Below, piece after piece: positions 54,460 to 64,000 of a DNA stretch of 64,000 nt (the first letter of the stretch is position 1; each line of letters starts with the position of its first letter). The position numbers and the translations under genes were made by a program. Origin of the DNA: Oculatella sp. LEGE 06141 (GTDB taxonomy: Bacteria; Cyanobacteriota; Cyanobacteriia; Elainellales; Elainellaceae); the NCBI RefSeq assembly GCF_015207605.1, contig NZ_JADEWO010000017.1, forward strand, positions 1 to 64,000. Reading direction: 5' to 3'. The notes beneath the pieces were generated by a model. It was not told the DNA's origin. It was given only the letters and a program-made list of their open reading frames with translations, and ran no database searches.

Positions 54460-55659
54460 GTGAATCCACCTGACTCTTTGATGCTTAGCCGTATAAAGGA
54501 CATCGCCGCCAGTCTGGCACCACGCCTGATAGAAATTCGTCGTCACATTCATAGCCATCCAGAATTGAGTGGTCAAGAATACCAGACCGCCGCTTACGTA
54601 GCAGGTGTTCTGTCCTCATGTGGACTCCATGTTCAAGAACTAGTAGGCAAAACAGGAGTGATTGGCGAGTTTCCAGGTCAGGGGCACGACCCAAGACGGC
54701 TAGCGATCCGTACGGATATGGATGCCCTCCCTATCTACGAGCGCACAGGGTTGGAGTTTGCCTCTCATAAACCAGGAATAATGCACGCTTGCGGTCATGA
54801 TGTGCATACGACTATTGGCCTGGGAACTGCGATGGTGCTGTCCCAGTTAGGAGAAGCACTGCCGGGAGATGTTCGGTTTCTGTTTCAGCCCGCCGAAGAA
54901 ACCGCGCAAGGGGCATCCTGGATGATTCGAGATGGCGCTATGCAAGGAGTGTCGGCTATCTTCAGCGTCCATGTATTTCCAACTATTCCGGGCGGTTCAA
55001 TTGGGATTCGCTACGGAGCCTTAACCGCCGCCGCAGACGATCTGGAATTAATCATCACAGGCGAGTCAGGACATGGAGCCAGACCGCACGAAGCGATCGA
55101 TGCCATTTGGATCGCCTCTCAGGTTATTACAACCTTACAGCAGGCCATTAGCCGCACCCACAATCCCTTGCGTCCGGTGGTGCTTAGCATCGGTCAGATT
55201 CAAGGCGGACGAGCGCCCAACGTCATTGCCGACCAGGTGAGAATGCTGGGCACGGTGCGATCGCTCCATCCCGAAACGAGCGCTTCGCTTCCGGCCTGGA
55301 TTGAAAAAATTGTGGCAGGAATCTGTGAATCGTTTGGCGCACGTTACGAAATGCATTATCGCCGTGGCGTGCCGTCAGTGCAAAACGATCCGGCCTTAAC
55401 TCAAATTGTAGAAGCTGCTGCTCAAGAAGCCTGGGGAAACGATCGCATTCAAGTCTTGCTAGAACCGTCGCTGGGGGCTGAAGATTTTGCCCTTTATCTA
55501 GAACACGCTCCAGGAACTATGTTTCGGTTGGGTGTGGCCTATCCAGATCAGCCTAACTACCCCTTGCATCATCCCCAGTTTCATGTCAACGAAGCAGCCA
55601 TTATCACCGGCGTAGTGACGATGGCATACTCCGTTTACAAATATTGGCATCCTGCCTGA
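54460..55659 (+). CDS. M20-family amidohydrolase (hippurate hydrolase/amino-acylase type)
   Basis: A 399-residue cytoplasmic di-metal peptidase-like amidohydrolase. Metal ligands fit IMHACGHDVHTTIGLG (about 107-122), FQPAEET (Glu) and later His in HVNEAAI-type blocks; dimerisation-domain motif SGHGARPHEAIDAI is present. Such enzymes remove acyl groups from amino acids or auxin-like conjugates. GTG at 54460 gives the full length; ATG at 54481 is an equally possible start. It is 96 bp upstream of a small conserved gene on the same strand. Confidence 0.9.
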   Translation: MNPPDSLMLSRIKDIAASLAPRLIEIRRHIHSHPELSGQEYQTAAYVAGVLSSCGLHVQELVGKTGVIGEFPGQGHDPRRLAIRTDMDALPIYERTGLEFASHKPGIMHACGHDVHTTIGLGTAMVLSQLGEALPGDVRFLFQPAEETAQGASWMIRDGAMQGVSAIFSVHVFPTIPGGSIGIRYGALTAAADDLELIITGESGHGARPHEAIDAIWIASQVITTLQQAISRTHNPLRPVVLSIGQIQGGRAPNVIADQVRMLGTVRSLHPETSASLPAWIEKIVAGICESFGARYEMHYRRGVPSVQNDPALTQIVEAAAQEAWGNDRIQVLLEPSLGAEDFALYLEHAPGTMFRLGVAYPDQPNYPLHHPQFHVNEAAIITGVVTMAYSVYKYWHPA

Positions 55660-55755
55660 CAACGTGCTGCTTTGGAAAGCTGCCTTTAGAAAGATGCTCT
55701 GAACCGCACAGGCTGATAATCTGGTCTACAGTAATTTGACGAGACGGTTTTAGCT

Positions 55756-56010
55756 ATGGCAGCATCCACACCTCTGACAGGGATGGAACTTATCGACTGT
55801 GCAAAGGCAAACGCCAAGCAGGGAATTGGAACGGCTGCACATCTCTGTGGGTACGGTGAAGATTTGAACGGATTCAAACAAGAACTACAAAGCGCCTGTA
55901 GCCGGATTGGGGTTGAGGTCAACGAATTAAGCGATCTCATTACCGACCAACAGGCCATCCTCGACACAGAAGGAATTGAGGTCGCACCAGATACAACGTC
56001 TGAGCTGTAG
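55756..56010 (+). CDS. Small conserved cyanobacterial protein, function unknown
   Basis: An 84-residue protein: GMELIDCAKANAKQGIGTAAHLCGYGEDLNGFKQELQSAC...IGVEVNELSDLITDQQ. It is compact and mostly helical with Cys at 15, 31 and 48 in this frame. I believe similar proteins occur widely in cyanobacteria, but I cannot name a function. The plus strand frame is favoured over a long antisense frame in the same place because its composition (ordered helices, acidic C-terminus) is protein-like. Confidence 0.65.
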   Translation: MAASTPLTGMELIDCAKANAKQGIGTAAHLCGYGEDLNGFKQELQSACSRIGVEVNELSDLITDQQAILDTEGIEVAPDTTSEL

Positions 56011-56525
56011 CTGAGCCTCGTGAGACAGTTTGATGCCTTGACTCTGTTAGTCAAACTCAAACCGTTTAAACTGCAAACTGTTACCAGCACGTTTCGCAGA
56101 GGGGCAGCTTTATGGGTATTCTCCAGAGTGACATAAGCAATCTTGATCCGCCTGGGCCGGTTCTTGCTGCTTAGTAAACAGAATTAGTCTCTTTAGTCAC
56201 AACCCGAACGTCTGGGAATCGCTTCACTACGACTTATCACCCAACCCGCCTGAAGATAATTTCGGGCAATAACGCCTCCCGCCGCACACCAACACACTAA
56301 AACGCGCCTGAACCCCAGATTTCGATTCAACCGAAAGCAACGTTTTAATAAGGGACAGCCTGCCCTGTAGCGTATGTACACCTGGGTGGGTACATCTAAA
56401 CTAAGACAGTGGACTGCTACCGTAGCCTACTGTGGCTTGTTGCGACGGTCTGTTCAGTGATGGCAAGTTGAACACCTGAGCAGGCATCTAAATCAACTGC
56501 TTCTCGCTACCTTACAAAACTGTTG
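56011..56525. other. Gene-free stretch
   Basis: About 515 bp with no credible gene, clear terminator or repeat-family copy found. Short minus-strand frames near 56193-56381 look random (Arg/Cys-rich). Confidence 0.4.
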
Positions 56526-56945
56526 ATGACATCTATACATATGCCCGTAAACCGTTCCTCCGACCTGGAAGTTGGTCTACCCATGCAGGAACCCAGCCCA
56601 TCGTACTCAAACCTCATCATCGGTGCAGCAGTTTTTGACCTCAACGGCCTGCCCAAAGAATACTTTGCGCTCAACGAGAATAGAGATGCCGGTTGGGTTC
56701 AAACTATTTTTCAGGCGATAGGGTTGCAGTCTTTAGTGATGTCTTCCCTGAAACTGGAAGGATTTCATCATGCGATCGTACATGAGACATCTCACCGATC
56801 GATCGTCATCCGGCAGAGAAACCGATACACCGCTCTGTTGCTTGACCAAACTCGGCTGGATGCCATTTCAGAGGCGTTTATTGCGTGGGCAAACGAGTTC
56901 GATCCCAGTTGCCTTAAAGCAAACCAGAACTTTACTGCCATTTAA
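56526..56945 (+). CDS. Small protein, possible Roadblock/LC7-like fold
   Basis: A 139-residue protein. Residues 32-130 show alternating strands and helices, AAVFDLNGLPKEYFALNEN, VQTIFQAIGLQSLV and HAIVHETSHRSIVIRQRNRYTALLL, which resemble Roadblock/LC7 (MglB-like) or DUF roadblock-type GTPase partners. That assignment is tentative. The N-terminal 25 residues are polar. ATG at 56526 follows TTG; ATG at 56541 is another option. It stands alone. Confidence 0.6.
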   Translation: MTSIHMPVNRSSDLEVGLPMQEPSPSYSNLIIGAAVFDLNGLPKEYFALNENRDAGWVQTIFQAIGLQSLVMSSLKLEGFHHAIVHETSHRSIVIRQRNRYTALLLDQTRLDAISEAFIAWANEFDPSCLKANQNFTAI

Positions 56946-57024
56946 GCAGCATGGTTTCGCCAAAAACGACTCCTTAGCCGTCTTCAGCCCATCTGTCGTC
57001 TAAGCACCGTCTGGAAGACGTTAT

Positions 57025-57348
57025 CTACTCGCCCACCTCATCGGCTTGACCGGGCGACGAATTGTACAAAGCGTCTAACTGCTCTCGGGCATCTTCGACC
57101 GTCATAGAGCGCATTACCAAAAATGGCTCGTTGACTACGTTACCGTACTCATCTAGCAGTTCTGGATGAGGAACCGAATAGGCTCGATGCTTGCCAGTAA
57201 ACGGTGGAGTACCCGAATTTGCCGAAAACTGGTTTGGATTGTAAGAGCGCCGGGAATCAGCACCCAACATCATCAAGTTACGAATTAAGTTGCCAACCGC
57301 CAGAAACGCTAAGACGGTGAATGCCAGAACGTAAAGTAAATGTAACAT
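57025..57348 (-). CDS. DUF2973 membrane protein
   Basis: A 107-residue protein with one N-terminal membrane helix (MLHLLYVLAFTVLAFLAVGNLIRNL) and a soluble, Pro-containing tail (HPELLDEYGNVVNEPFLVMRS). This is the DUF2973 pattern of cyanobacteria. ATG at 57348 is chosen because GAGGAAG lies just before it. It is downstream of the DUF2605 gene in the same direction, with a repeat copy (F) in the gap. Function unknown; the pair may act together. Confidence 0.85.
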   Translation of the reverse strand: MLHLLYVLAFTVLAFLAVGNLIRNLMMLGADSRRSYNPNQFSANSGTPPFTGKHRAYSVPHPELLDEYGNVVNEPFLVMRSMTVEDAREQLDALYNSSPGQADEVGE

Positions 57349-57657
57349 TTTATCTTCCTCCAAACCGGATGGCTGTTAAGCGGGATTAAAACACGTCTAT
57401 TTTGAGGATGTTGAACTCTAAAACTAGCGATCGATCCGGCTATCTGCTAACTATTGTCTCACGGGATCAACATTCAGCCATCTGCCTTAAATCTGAAAGA
57501 GCGGTTTGAAAGTGCTGAGCCTCACTCGAATCGCCTCTCCAGGCTGACCGCAAGTGCTAAACCCCGCAGAGTTAGGAGATCTCAATGAGGCGAATGCAGC
57601 TCATTTGCTGCGTTTCAAATAACCTTAGCGGGTCTAGAGTGGCTGCCATCGTGCCGT
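57349..57657. other. Spacer between DUF2605 and DUF2973 genes
   Basis: 309 bp that contain the degenerate repeat copy F (57499-57626) and no gene. If DUF2605 and DUF2973 share a transcript, the repeat would be transcribed inside it. Confidence 0.45.
57499..57626 (+). repeat. Dispersed intergenic repeat, degenerate copy F
   Basis: Left end GAGCGGTTTGAAAGTGCTG and right end GCGTTTCAAATAACCTTAG are altered relatives of the family ends. Inside: CCTCACTCGAATCGCC, CCGCAAGTGCTAAACC and GGCGAATGCAGCTCATTTGC, all family blocks in the same order as in copies A and B. Confidence 0.7.
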
Positions 57658-57984
57658 CTATTCATTCTCTACAGAATGCTCAAGGCGGTAGCGGGTTGAG
57701 ACTTGCCAACACTCAGTTACTAACTGATGCCACGGCATCAACGCAGACGTTTCAACTCCAACCTGTCGGTCTGTAACCTTAAGCAGCATTTGAGCGGCAC
57801 TTACTTCTAGCTGCGCTTGTCTGACTCGAGCCAGTAAATCGGCCTGTCCTTCATCATTCAAAAAACCGATGTCCTCATTTTCAAGCAAATGTTGCGATCG
57901 CCCAAACCAATACTGAAAATCGTCTAAAAGAGGCTCCAATACGGTTTTTAGTAAATCGGTATCAGGTGAGTTTGAATTAAACAT
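57658..57984 (-). CDS. DUF2605 protein
   Basis: A 108-residue soluble helical protein of the DUF2605 family (cyanobacteria). Conserved blocks: LLKTVLEPLLDDFQYWFGRSQHLLE and QADLLARVRQAQLEVSAAQMLL. No catalytic motif; function not known. It stands 309 bp upstream of DUF2973 and diverges from thrS. Confidence 0.85.
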   Translation of the reverse strand: MFNSNSPDTDLLKTVLEPLLDDFQYWFGRSQHLLENEDIGFLNDEGQADLLARVRQAQLEVSAAQMLLKVTDRQVGVETSALMPWHQLVTECWQVSTRYRLEHSVENE

Positions 57985-58199
57985 GCATCAAAATAGAATT
58001 CTTTGATGCCCCAATTTTAACCTAATTTACGTTTCTTAACACTTTACAGCCTAATTTTCAGGTAAGGAAACCATAAGCGATCGAGTTGCGGTACGCGAAT
58101 TCACGCCAGCTAGGTAAGATAGAGGCTAGTACATGGCACCGTTGTGTCATGCTGATTCAGCATTCAGGCCAATTTCAGTCATTCTAATCTCGTTAATCG

Positions 58200-60050
58200 A
58201 TGCCTAAGTCAGACGCTTCACTCTCTCCAGCACCCGCTCAAAAAATCCATTTGCCGCGCACCAGCGAATCAGACACGCTGAAAAAGATTCGCCATACCAC
58301 GTCTCATGTGATGGCAATGGCAGTGCAGAAGCTGTTCCCAAAGGCGCAAGTGACCATTGGCCCTTGGATTGAAAATGGCTTCTACTACGATTTTGATAGC
58401 CCGGAGCCATTTACAGACAAGGATCTGAAGGCGATCAAAAAAGAAATGATCAAGATCATCAACCGCAAACTGCCCGTAGTTCGGGAAGAAGTAAGCCGGG
58501 ATGAGGCCAGGCAGCGGATTGAGACGATTCAAGAACCTTACAAGCTAGAGATTCTCGCAGATATTAAGACCGAACCCATTACGATTTACCATCTGGGAGA
58601 TGAATGGTGGGATTTGTGTGGCGGCCCCCATCTGGAAAATACCGCAGAGTTAAATCCAAGCGCGATCGAATTGGAAAGCGTCGCTGGTGCCTATTGGCGT
58701 GGCGACGAAACCAAGGCTCAACTTCAGCGAATTTATGGCACGGCTTGGGAAACCCCAGAGCAGCTCGCTGAGTATAAGCGCCGCAGAGAAGAGGCGCTGC
58801 GACGGGATCATCGCAAGCTGGGTAAAGAACTAGGATTATTCATTTTCTCGGATCAAGTTGGGCCTGGATTGCCCTTGTGGACTCCTAAGGGAACCGTGTT
58901 GCGATCGACCCTGGAAGATTTCCTCAAGCAAGAGCAGGTCAAGCGTGGTTATCAGGGTGTTGTAACTCCCCATATTGCCCGTGTGGATCTATTCAAAACC
59001 TCCGGTCACTGGCAGAAATATCAGGAAGATATGTTTCCGCTCATGAGCGAAACGGATGCCGATCGCCTGGGAGAGCAGGGCTTTGTGATGAAGCCAATGA
59101 ACTGCCCCTTTCACATCCAGATCTATAAGAGCGAGTTGCGTTCCTATCGGGAGTTACCGATCCGGTTGGCGGAGTTTGGGACGGTCTACCGCTACGAACA
59201 GTCGGGGGAGTTGGGCGGCCTAACGCGAGTCCGAGGGTTCACAGTCGATGACTCTCACCTGTTTGTGACACCGGAACAACTGGACGACGAGTTTCTCAAG
59301 GTGGTAGATCTCATTTTGAGTGTGTTCGACAGCCTGCAACTGAAGAACTTCAAAGCCAGGCTCAGTTTCCGCGATCCCGATTCTGACAAGTATATTGGTT
59401 CAGATGAAGCCTGGCAGAAGGCCGAAAACGCCATTCGCCGTGCCGTAGAAACGTTGGGAATGGAGCATTTTGAGGGTATTGGCGAAGCCGCCTTTTACGG
59501 ACCAAAGCTAGATTTTATTTTCCAAGATGCGCTAGACAGAGAATGGCAGCTAGGAACCGTTCAGGTCGATTACAACCTGCCCGAACGGTTTGACCTGGAA
59601 TATGTGGCTGAAGACGGTTCCCGCAAACGGCCTGTGATGATTCACCGGGCACCGTTTGGCTCGCTGGAACGCTTAATTGGCATCCTGATCGAGGAGTACG
59701 CTGGAGACTTCCCGCTGTGGTTATCGCCAGTGCAAGCTCGATTGTTGCCCGTAACGGAGGAGCAGGTATCCTACGCTGAGGACGTGGCAGGGAAGATGCG
59801 ATCGCTCGGTCTGCGAGTTGAGGTCGATCGCAGCGGCGAACGGTTAGGCAAACAGATCCGCAATGCCGAGAAGGCGAAAATTCCAGTGATGGCCGTTGTG
59901 GGCGCAAAAGAGGTTGAGTCAAATGCGCTCAGCATTCGCGTTCGGGCCGCAGGGCAGGACACGCAAGACTTGGGCGCACTATCCGTAGCTGAAGTGCTGG
60001 AACGGATGCAGGTTGCCAATCGCGATCGCACTCATTTCAGCAACCAGTAG
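58200..60050 (+). CDS. thrS: Threonine--tRNA ligase
   Basis: Class II synthetase charging tRNA-Thr (616 aa). It lacks the N-terminal TGS domain of the E. coli enzyme and begins with an unstructured stretch, then the N2 editing domain with His32, His36 (RHTTSHVMAMA) and Cys140, His144 (DLCGGPHLEN). Catalytic-domain zinc ligands are Cys in FVMKPMNCPFH, His in VDDSHLF and His in MIHRAPFGS. The class II motif 3 region is APFGSLERLIG. The C-terminal anticodon-binding domain (about 510-605) contains RVEVDRSGERLGKQIRNAEK. ATG at 58200. Divergent from DUF2605. Confidence 0.97.
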   Translation: MPKSDASLSPAPAQKIHLPRTSESDTLKKIRHTTSHVMAMAVQKLFPKAQVTIGPWIENGFYYDFDSPEPFTDKDLKAIKKEMIKIINRKLPVVREEVSRDEARQRIETIQEPYKLEILADIKTEPITIYHLGDEWWDLCGGPHLENTAELNPSAIELESVAGAYWRGDETKAQLQRIYGTAWETPEQLAEYKRRREEALRRDHRKLGKELGLFIFSDQVGPGLPLWTPKGTVLRSTLEDFLKQEQVKRGYQGVVTPHIARVDLFKTSGHWQKYQEDMFPLMSETDADRLGEQGFVMKPMNCPFHIQIYKSELRSYRELPIRLAEFGTVYRYEQSGELGGLTRVRGFTVDDSHLFVTPEQLDDEFLKVVDLILSVFDSLQLKNFKARLSFRDPDSDKYIGSDEAWQKAENAIRRAVETLGMEHFEGIGEAAFYGPKLDFIFQDALDREWQLGTVQVDYNLPERFDLEYVAEDGSRKRPVMIHRAPFGSLERLIGILIEEYAGDFPLWLSPVQARLLPVTEEQVSYAEDVAGKMRSLGLRVEVDRSGERLGKQIRNAEKAKIPVMAVVGAKEVESNALSIRVRAAGQDTQDLGALSVAEVLERMQVANRDRTHFSNQ

Positions 60051-60087
60051 GTCATCGACGATTCAGTCATCAACAACTCAGTAAAAG

Positions 60088-60113
60088 GCGGGAGCGACTG
60101 ACATCACTCCCGC
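60088..60113 (-). terminator. Terminator of the gmd-fcl transcript
   Basis: GCGGGAG (60088-60094) and CTCCCGC (60107-60113) form a 7-bp GC-rich stem. On the minus strand it lies 23 bp after the fcl stop codon and is followed by CTTTT, as expected for a rho-independent terminator. thrS ends on the other side. Confidence 0.65.
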
Positions 60114-60136
60114 ACATCTGGCGCGATCGAATTGAC

Positions 60137-61087
<951 letters not shown>

Positions 61088-61127
61088 TTATCCCCATCTG
61101 AGGCAGCAGAACTACAATGATTCCAAA

Positions 61128-62207
61128 TCAAGCAGATATACCACTTAACGCCTGGCGAATAGTGGCGTGATCCAAAAGAAGCTGGCCTTCAGGGGTCTTG
61201 CCAGACTTCAACCCGATCGCCTGTAAATCCGCTTCAACCATCAGTTGAACCAGTTCTTCAAAGGTGACAGACGGTTCCCAACCGAGTTTTTCCCGTGCTT
61301 TAGTAGAGTCGCCAATCAGCAAATCAACTTCAGCAGGCCGGAGATAGCGATCGTCGAACTCGACATAATCCTTCCAGTTTAAGTTGACATACTGGAACGC
61401 GATTTCCAGGAATTCGTGTACCGAGTAGGTTTCGCCTGTAGAAACGACATAATCATCGGGCGTGTCCTGTTGCAGCATCAGCCACATTGCCCGCACATAA
61501 TCTTTGGCATAGCCCCAGTCGCGCTTAGAATCGAGGTTACCCAAATACAGCTTCTTCTGCTGACCTGCAACAATCCGAGCCAGTGCCCGAGTAATTTTGC
61601 GAGTCACAAACGTTTCACCTCGACGAGGAGACTCGTGGTTAAACAAGATGCCATTGCAGGCAAACATGTTATAGGACTCCCGGTAATTTACCGTTTGCCA
61701 GTGAGCGTACACCTTGGCGCAGGCATACGGACTACGAGGATAGAACGGGGTGGTTTCTTTTTGAGGCACTTCCAGCACCTTGCCATACATTTCCGAAGAA
61801 CCCGCCTGGTAGAAGCGAACCTCAATACCCGTTCTATGCTGATAGTCGCGAATGGCTTCTAGTAGACGCAGAGTGCCCATGCCAACCGCATCAACTGTGT
61901 ATTCTGGCGAGTCAAAACTGACTCGCACATGGGATTGCGCCCCCAGGTTGTAAATTTCGGTGGGCTTAACCTCTTCTAAAATCCGACGGAGGGTTGTACC
62001 GTCCGTTAGATCACCATAGTGAAGAAAGAGCCGCGCATTTTCGTTGTGAGGGTCTTCGTAGATATGATCGATCCGATCAGTATTAAATGTTGAAGTTCGA
62101 CGAATAATACCGTGGACTTCGTAGCCTTTTTCCAACAAAAACTCACTCAAATAAGAGCCATCTTGACCTGTAATACCAGTGATCAATGCTCGTTTCTGTT
62201 GCGTCAT
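61128..62207 (-). CDS. gmd: GDP-mannose 4,6-dehydratase
   Basis: First enzyme of GDP-fucose synthesis (359 aa, normal length). NADP-binding [11 protein letters not shown] (10-20), [30 protein letters not shown] with the catalytic Thr/Glu region, and [15 protein letters not shown] with Tyr and Lys are all present; the C-terminal [19 protein letters not shown] block is typical. It lies upstream of fcl in a two-gene operon. A 290-bp region before it holds the promoter. Confidence 0.97.
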   Translation of the reverse strand: MTQQKRALITGITGQDGSYLSEFLLEKGYEVHGIIRRTSTFNTDRIDHIYEDPHNENARLFLHYGDLTDGTTLRRILEEVKPTEIYNLGAQSHVRVSFDSPEYTVDAVGMGTLRLLEAIRDYQHRTGIEVRFYQAGSSEMYGKVLEVPQKETTPFYPRSPYACAKVYAHWQTVNYRESYNMFACNGILFNHESPRRGETFVTRKITRALARIVAGQQKKLYLGNLDSKRDWGYAKDYVRAMWLMLQQDTPDDYVVSTGETYSVHEFLEIAFQYVNLNWKDYVEFDDRYLRPAEVDLLIGDSTKAREKLGWEPSVTFEELVQLMVEADLQAIGLKSGKTPEGQLLLDHATIRQALSGISA

Positions 62208-62498
62208 CCTTAGTTTTCCTCATGAACTGAAATGGATCGAATCGGTAACACATGCTACCTGAATTGCGACATACAGCCATCGCAATAGTTTGATACCTTG
62301 AGCGTGCCCCCAACGCTAAAGTATTTATTCAATTCATACAGAACCTTAACCCGAAAGTTTTTGTAAAAATATCAAGAAGCAATATAGCACTTGCAAAGAG
62401 TTCGGATGAGGTTCGAGTTGTCTATTCTCTGGAATAGCTCAAAAGTCCGGTTGCCCCAGCAAACAGGCTCAACACAGTCAACCGCATTTTAAGCAACT

Positions 62499-63326
62499 CT
62501 AAGCCCTAGATGGCTTGAACGCTAATTTGGATATTCCTAACACAGACAAAAACAGCAGAAATTGGACTAAAACGATACTTGGCCCCGAAGCTACGTTCCA
62601 CAAACCGGAGACGAGCATTCCGAGCAAGCTGCTGCATACGCCTAAACCAACTGAAAGCCAGAGAAAGCGGCTGAAGCGGTAGCTCAACAGTTTAGCCGTG
62701 GCAGCAGGAATTACCAAAAAGGCATTGACCAGCAAAATTCCTACAGCCTTGATAGAAACGGCAACAGCCAAAGACAGCAGTACAACAAACAGGTAGCGGT
62801 GAAGTTGCACTGGAATCCCTTGAACCTTTGCAACCGCTTGATTCAGGGTCAGCAAAATTTGTTGGGGTAGGGTGGATAGCAGGAATACGGTGCTGGCAAC
62901 AAGAATGATCAGGGTCAGGATTAGATCGGTATAGCTAACAGCAAGAATATCGCCAAACAAGATTCCCATCAAATTGCCTCGGTAGCCTTGAATGAAGCTA
63001 GTCAGGATGACTCCGATCGCCAATGCTCCCGACAACACAATATTCAGGATGCTGTCGCTCCAAAGATCGGTTTGGTCGATCAAATAGAGAACCGCCAAAC
63101 CAAAGGCTAGTGTAAACGGCAAGAATGTCCAGACAGGAGGGATTTGAAGCAACACGCCGAGGGCAATGCCCACCAGAGCCGCATGACCGACCGCATGGCT
63201 AAAAAAGGAGAGTTGCCGCAGCGTTACAAAACATCCCAATAAACCTCCCAGCAAGCCTAAAAGAATACCTGCGGCGATCGCCCGTTGCATAAAGGGAAAC
63301 TGAAGTAGCTCAAGCAAATTGGCCAT
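62499..63326 (-). CDS. Metal ABC transporter permease (ZnuB/MntB family)
   Basis: Membrane subunit (275 aa, about seven to eight helices) of a Zn2+, Mn2+ or Fe2+ importer of the ABC-3 family. Blocks: GLLGGLLGCFVTLRQLSFFSHAVGHAALVG near the N-terminus, SLAVAVSIKAVGILLVNAFLVIPAATA, and GLWNVASGPSIVLVQFLLFL. It is 33 bp after the ATPase gene. The metal cannot be decided from the sequence. Confidence 0.93.
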   Translation of the reverse strand: MANLLELLQFPFMQRAIAAGILLGLLGGLLGCFVTLRQLSFFSHAVGHAALVGIALGVLLQIPPVWTFLPFTLAFGLAVLYLIDQTDLWSDSILNIVLSGALAIGVILTSFIQGYRGNLMGILFGDILAVSYTDLILTLIILVASTVFLLSTLPQQILLTLNQAVAKVQGIPVQLHRYLFVVLLSLAVAVSIKAVGILLVNAFLVIPAATAKLLSYRFSRFLWLSVGLGVCSSLLGMLVSGLWNVASGPSIVLVQFLLFLSVLGISKLAFKPSRA

Positions 63327-63359
63327 AGGAGGGGGGTAATAAATCGAATCAGGATGATT

Positions 63360-64000
63360 TTAATGTCGGTGTTGATAGCGGCTAAAGGCAGGCCCATAAG
63401 CATCTAGCAAGTTTTCAGGCGAAAGCGCCGTTTCCGGTTGACCATGACAAATTAACCGACGGTTCACGCAAAGGACGCGATCGCAATGACGGCTCACCAT
63501 ATCTAAATCGTGGGAGATCTGTAGCACCGTCCATTGCTGCTCATGCTTCAGTTGATGCAGCAACTTGTAAAAATCGGTTTCGCCTTGAATGTCAACCCCT
63601 GCAAACGCCTCATCTAGAATTAGCAACCGCCGAGGAGCAACAAGGCAGTAGGCCAACAACACCCGCTTTAACTCGCCACCGCTGAGGTTGCCGATCGCTC
63701 GGTGACGCAGGTGATAAGCACTGACCCGTTCTAGCGCCTGGGCGATCGCGGCTGACTTAGCAGGATTTGAATGCCACGGCCATCTGAAGCGCTGTAGCCT
63801 TGATTGATCCAGCTTTTGCGGACTCGAATGAAGCAGGTTAGAATCCACCCAGCCCAAACCCACTAACTCACTCACCGCCAGGGGAAAACTGCGTTCAAAA
63901 ATAAAATTCTGGGGAATGTAGCCGATCTGATGCCGCAACCGCCCCAACCGTTCCAGGGGGCGACCAAAAATCCGTACATGTCCCTCAGCCACCGGAATCA
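63360..64000 (-). CDS. Metal ABC transporter ATP-binding protein (partial)
   Basis: ATPase subunit for the metal permease downstream. About 213 residues are present; the frame is open to the window edge, so the N-terminus with Walker A is missing. Visible: Q-loop IGYIPQNF, signature LSGGELKRVLLA, Walker B RLLILDEAFAGVD and H-loop QISHDLDMVSRHC. The helical region has an insertion (about SNLLHSSPQKLDQSRLQRF) not typical of all family members. The binding-protein gene probably lies further right. Confidence 0.93.
   Translation of the reverse strand, partial: IPVAEGHVRIFGRPLERLGRLRHQIGYIPQNFIFERSFPLAVSELVGLGWVDSNLLHSSPQKLDQSRLQRFRWPWHSNPAKSAAIAQALERVSAYHLRHRAIGNLSGGELKRVLLAYCLVAPRRLLILDEAFAGVDIQGETDFYKLLHQLKHEQQWTVLQISHDLDMVSRHCDRVLCVNRRLICHGQPETALSPENLLDAYGPAFSRYQHRH

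Noticed and set aside
55686-56090. 134-residue minus-strand frame over 55756-56010
   Set aside because: Ser/Cys-rich and unstructured; the plus-strand 84-residue protein looks much more protein-like.

Overview
The window is chromosomal DNA from a cyanobacterium, most likely a filamentous or Leptolyngbya-like lineage (lineage is inference). The evidence is the very frequent HIP1 octamer GCGATCGC (for example 569-576), a high-light-inducible chlorophyll-binding protein, an orange-carotenoid-protein C-terminal-domain homologue, many cyanobacteria-typical protein families (DUF4079, DUF2301, DUF2605, DUF2973, bilin-type GAF domains) and a cyanobacterial-type 16S 5' end. No phage, insertion-sequence transposase, plasmid origin or CRISPR array was seen.

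Layout. 1-525: the 5' end of a 16S rRNA gene on the minus strand with its leader and a near-consensus promoter. 526-11301: glyQ, a DUF4079 membrane protein, comEC, tRNA-Ser(CGA), an AT-rich PrmC-like methyltransferase, a haem-oxygenase-like iron redox enzyme, a YbdK-type carboxylate-amine ligase, an MBL hydrolase, a SAM hydrolase family protein and DUF2301. 11536-20278: a type II topoisomerase A subunit without a visible GyrA box, a receiver protein, a GHL10-type hydrolase, a TPR protein, queG, the OCP-CTD homologue, bioY, a tiny Glu/Gly-rich lipoprotein and a Hlip. 20629-28913: an SDR, DUF4383, then a uracil-catabolism (URC) cluster (acetoacetate-decarboxylase-like protein, URC4/DUF1688, URC1-type GTP cyclohydrolase II homologue, upp) and an animal-type alpha-amylase. 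29030-37785: a secreted repeat protein, a 1502-residue hybrid kinase with a possible bilin-binding GAF, and a compact partner-switching set (RsbW-like kinase, receiver-SpoIIE phosphatase, STAS antagonist). 37282-47644: pentapeptide protein, universal stress protein, a sugar ABC importer interrupted by a receiver gene, MFS and DUF1206 membrane proteins, and an ABC exporter. 48117-49492: a ParA ATPase overlapping a disordered/coiled-coil partner that ends close to a Trp, a candidate Type 2 McdAB carboxysome-positioning pair. 50430-64000: RsbRD-type histidine kinase, TolC-family protein, M20 amidohydrolase, small cyanobacterial proteins, thrS, the GDP-fucose pair gmd-fcl and a Zn/Mn-type ABC importer cut by the window edge.

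Two themes run across the window. First, signalling is dense around 30-37 kb: kinase, receiver phosphatase, anti-anti-sigma and anti-sigma-like proteins together could form one phosphorelay/partner-switch pathway, but no sigma factor lies nearby. Second, at least five related intergenic repeats of about 125-210 bp, bounded by inverted ends of the type GAGGATGTTTgAAA / TTTCAAACATCCTC and carrying a conserved GAATGCAG block before the right end, are scattered between genes. They look like a non-autonomous (MITE-like) or structural intergenic family, and several more decayed copies are present.

The best candidates for new biology are the URC cluster with its linked acetoacetate-decarboxylase-like gene, the ParA/coiled-coil pair, the DTCF...CY GAF domain in the hybrid kinase, the repeat family, and a structured gene-free stretch at 49.77-50.10 kb ending in an orphan terminator-like hairpin.
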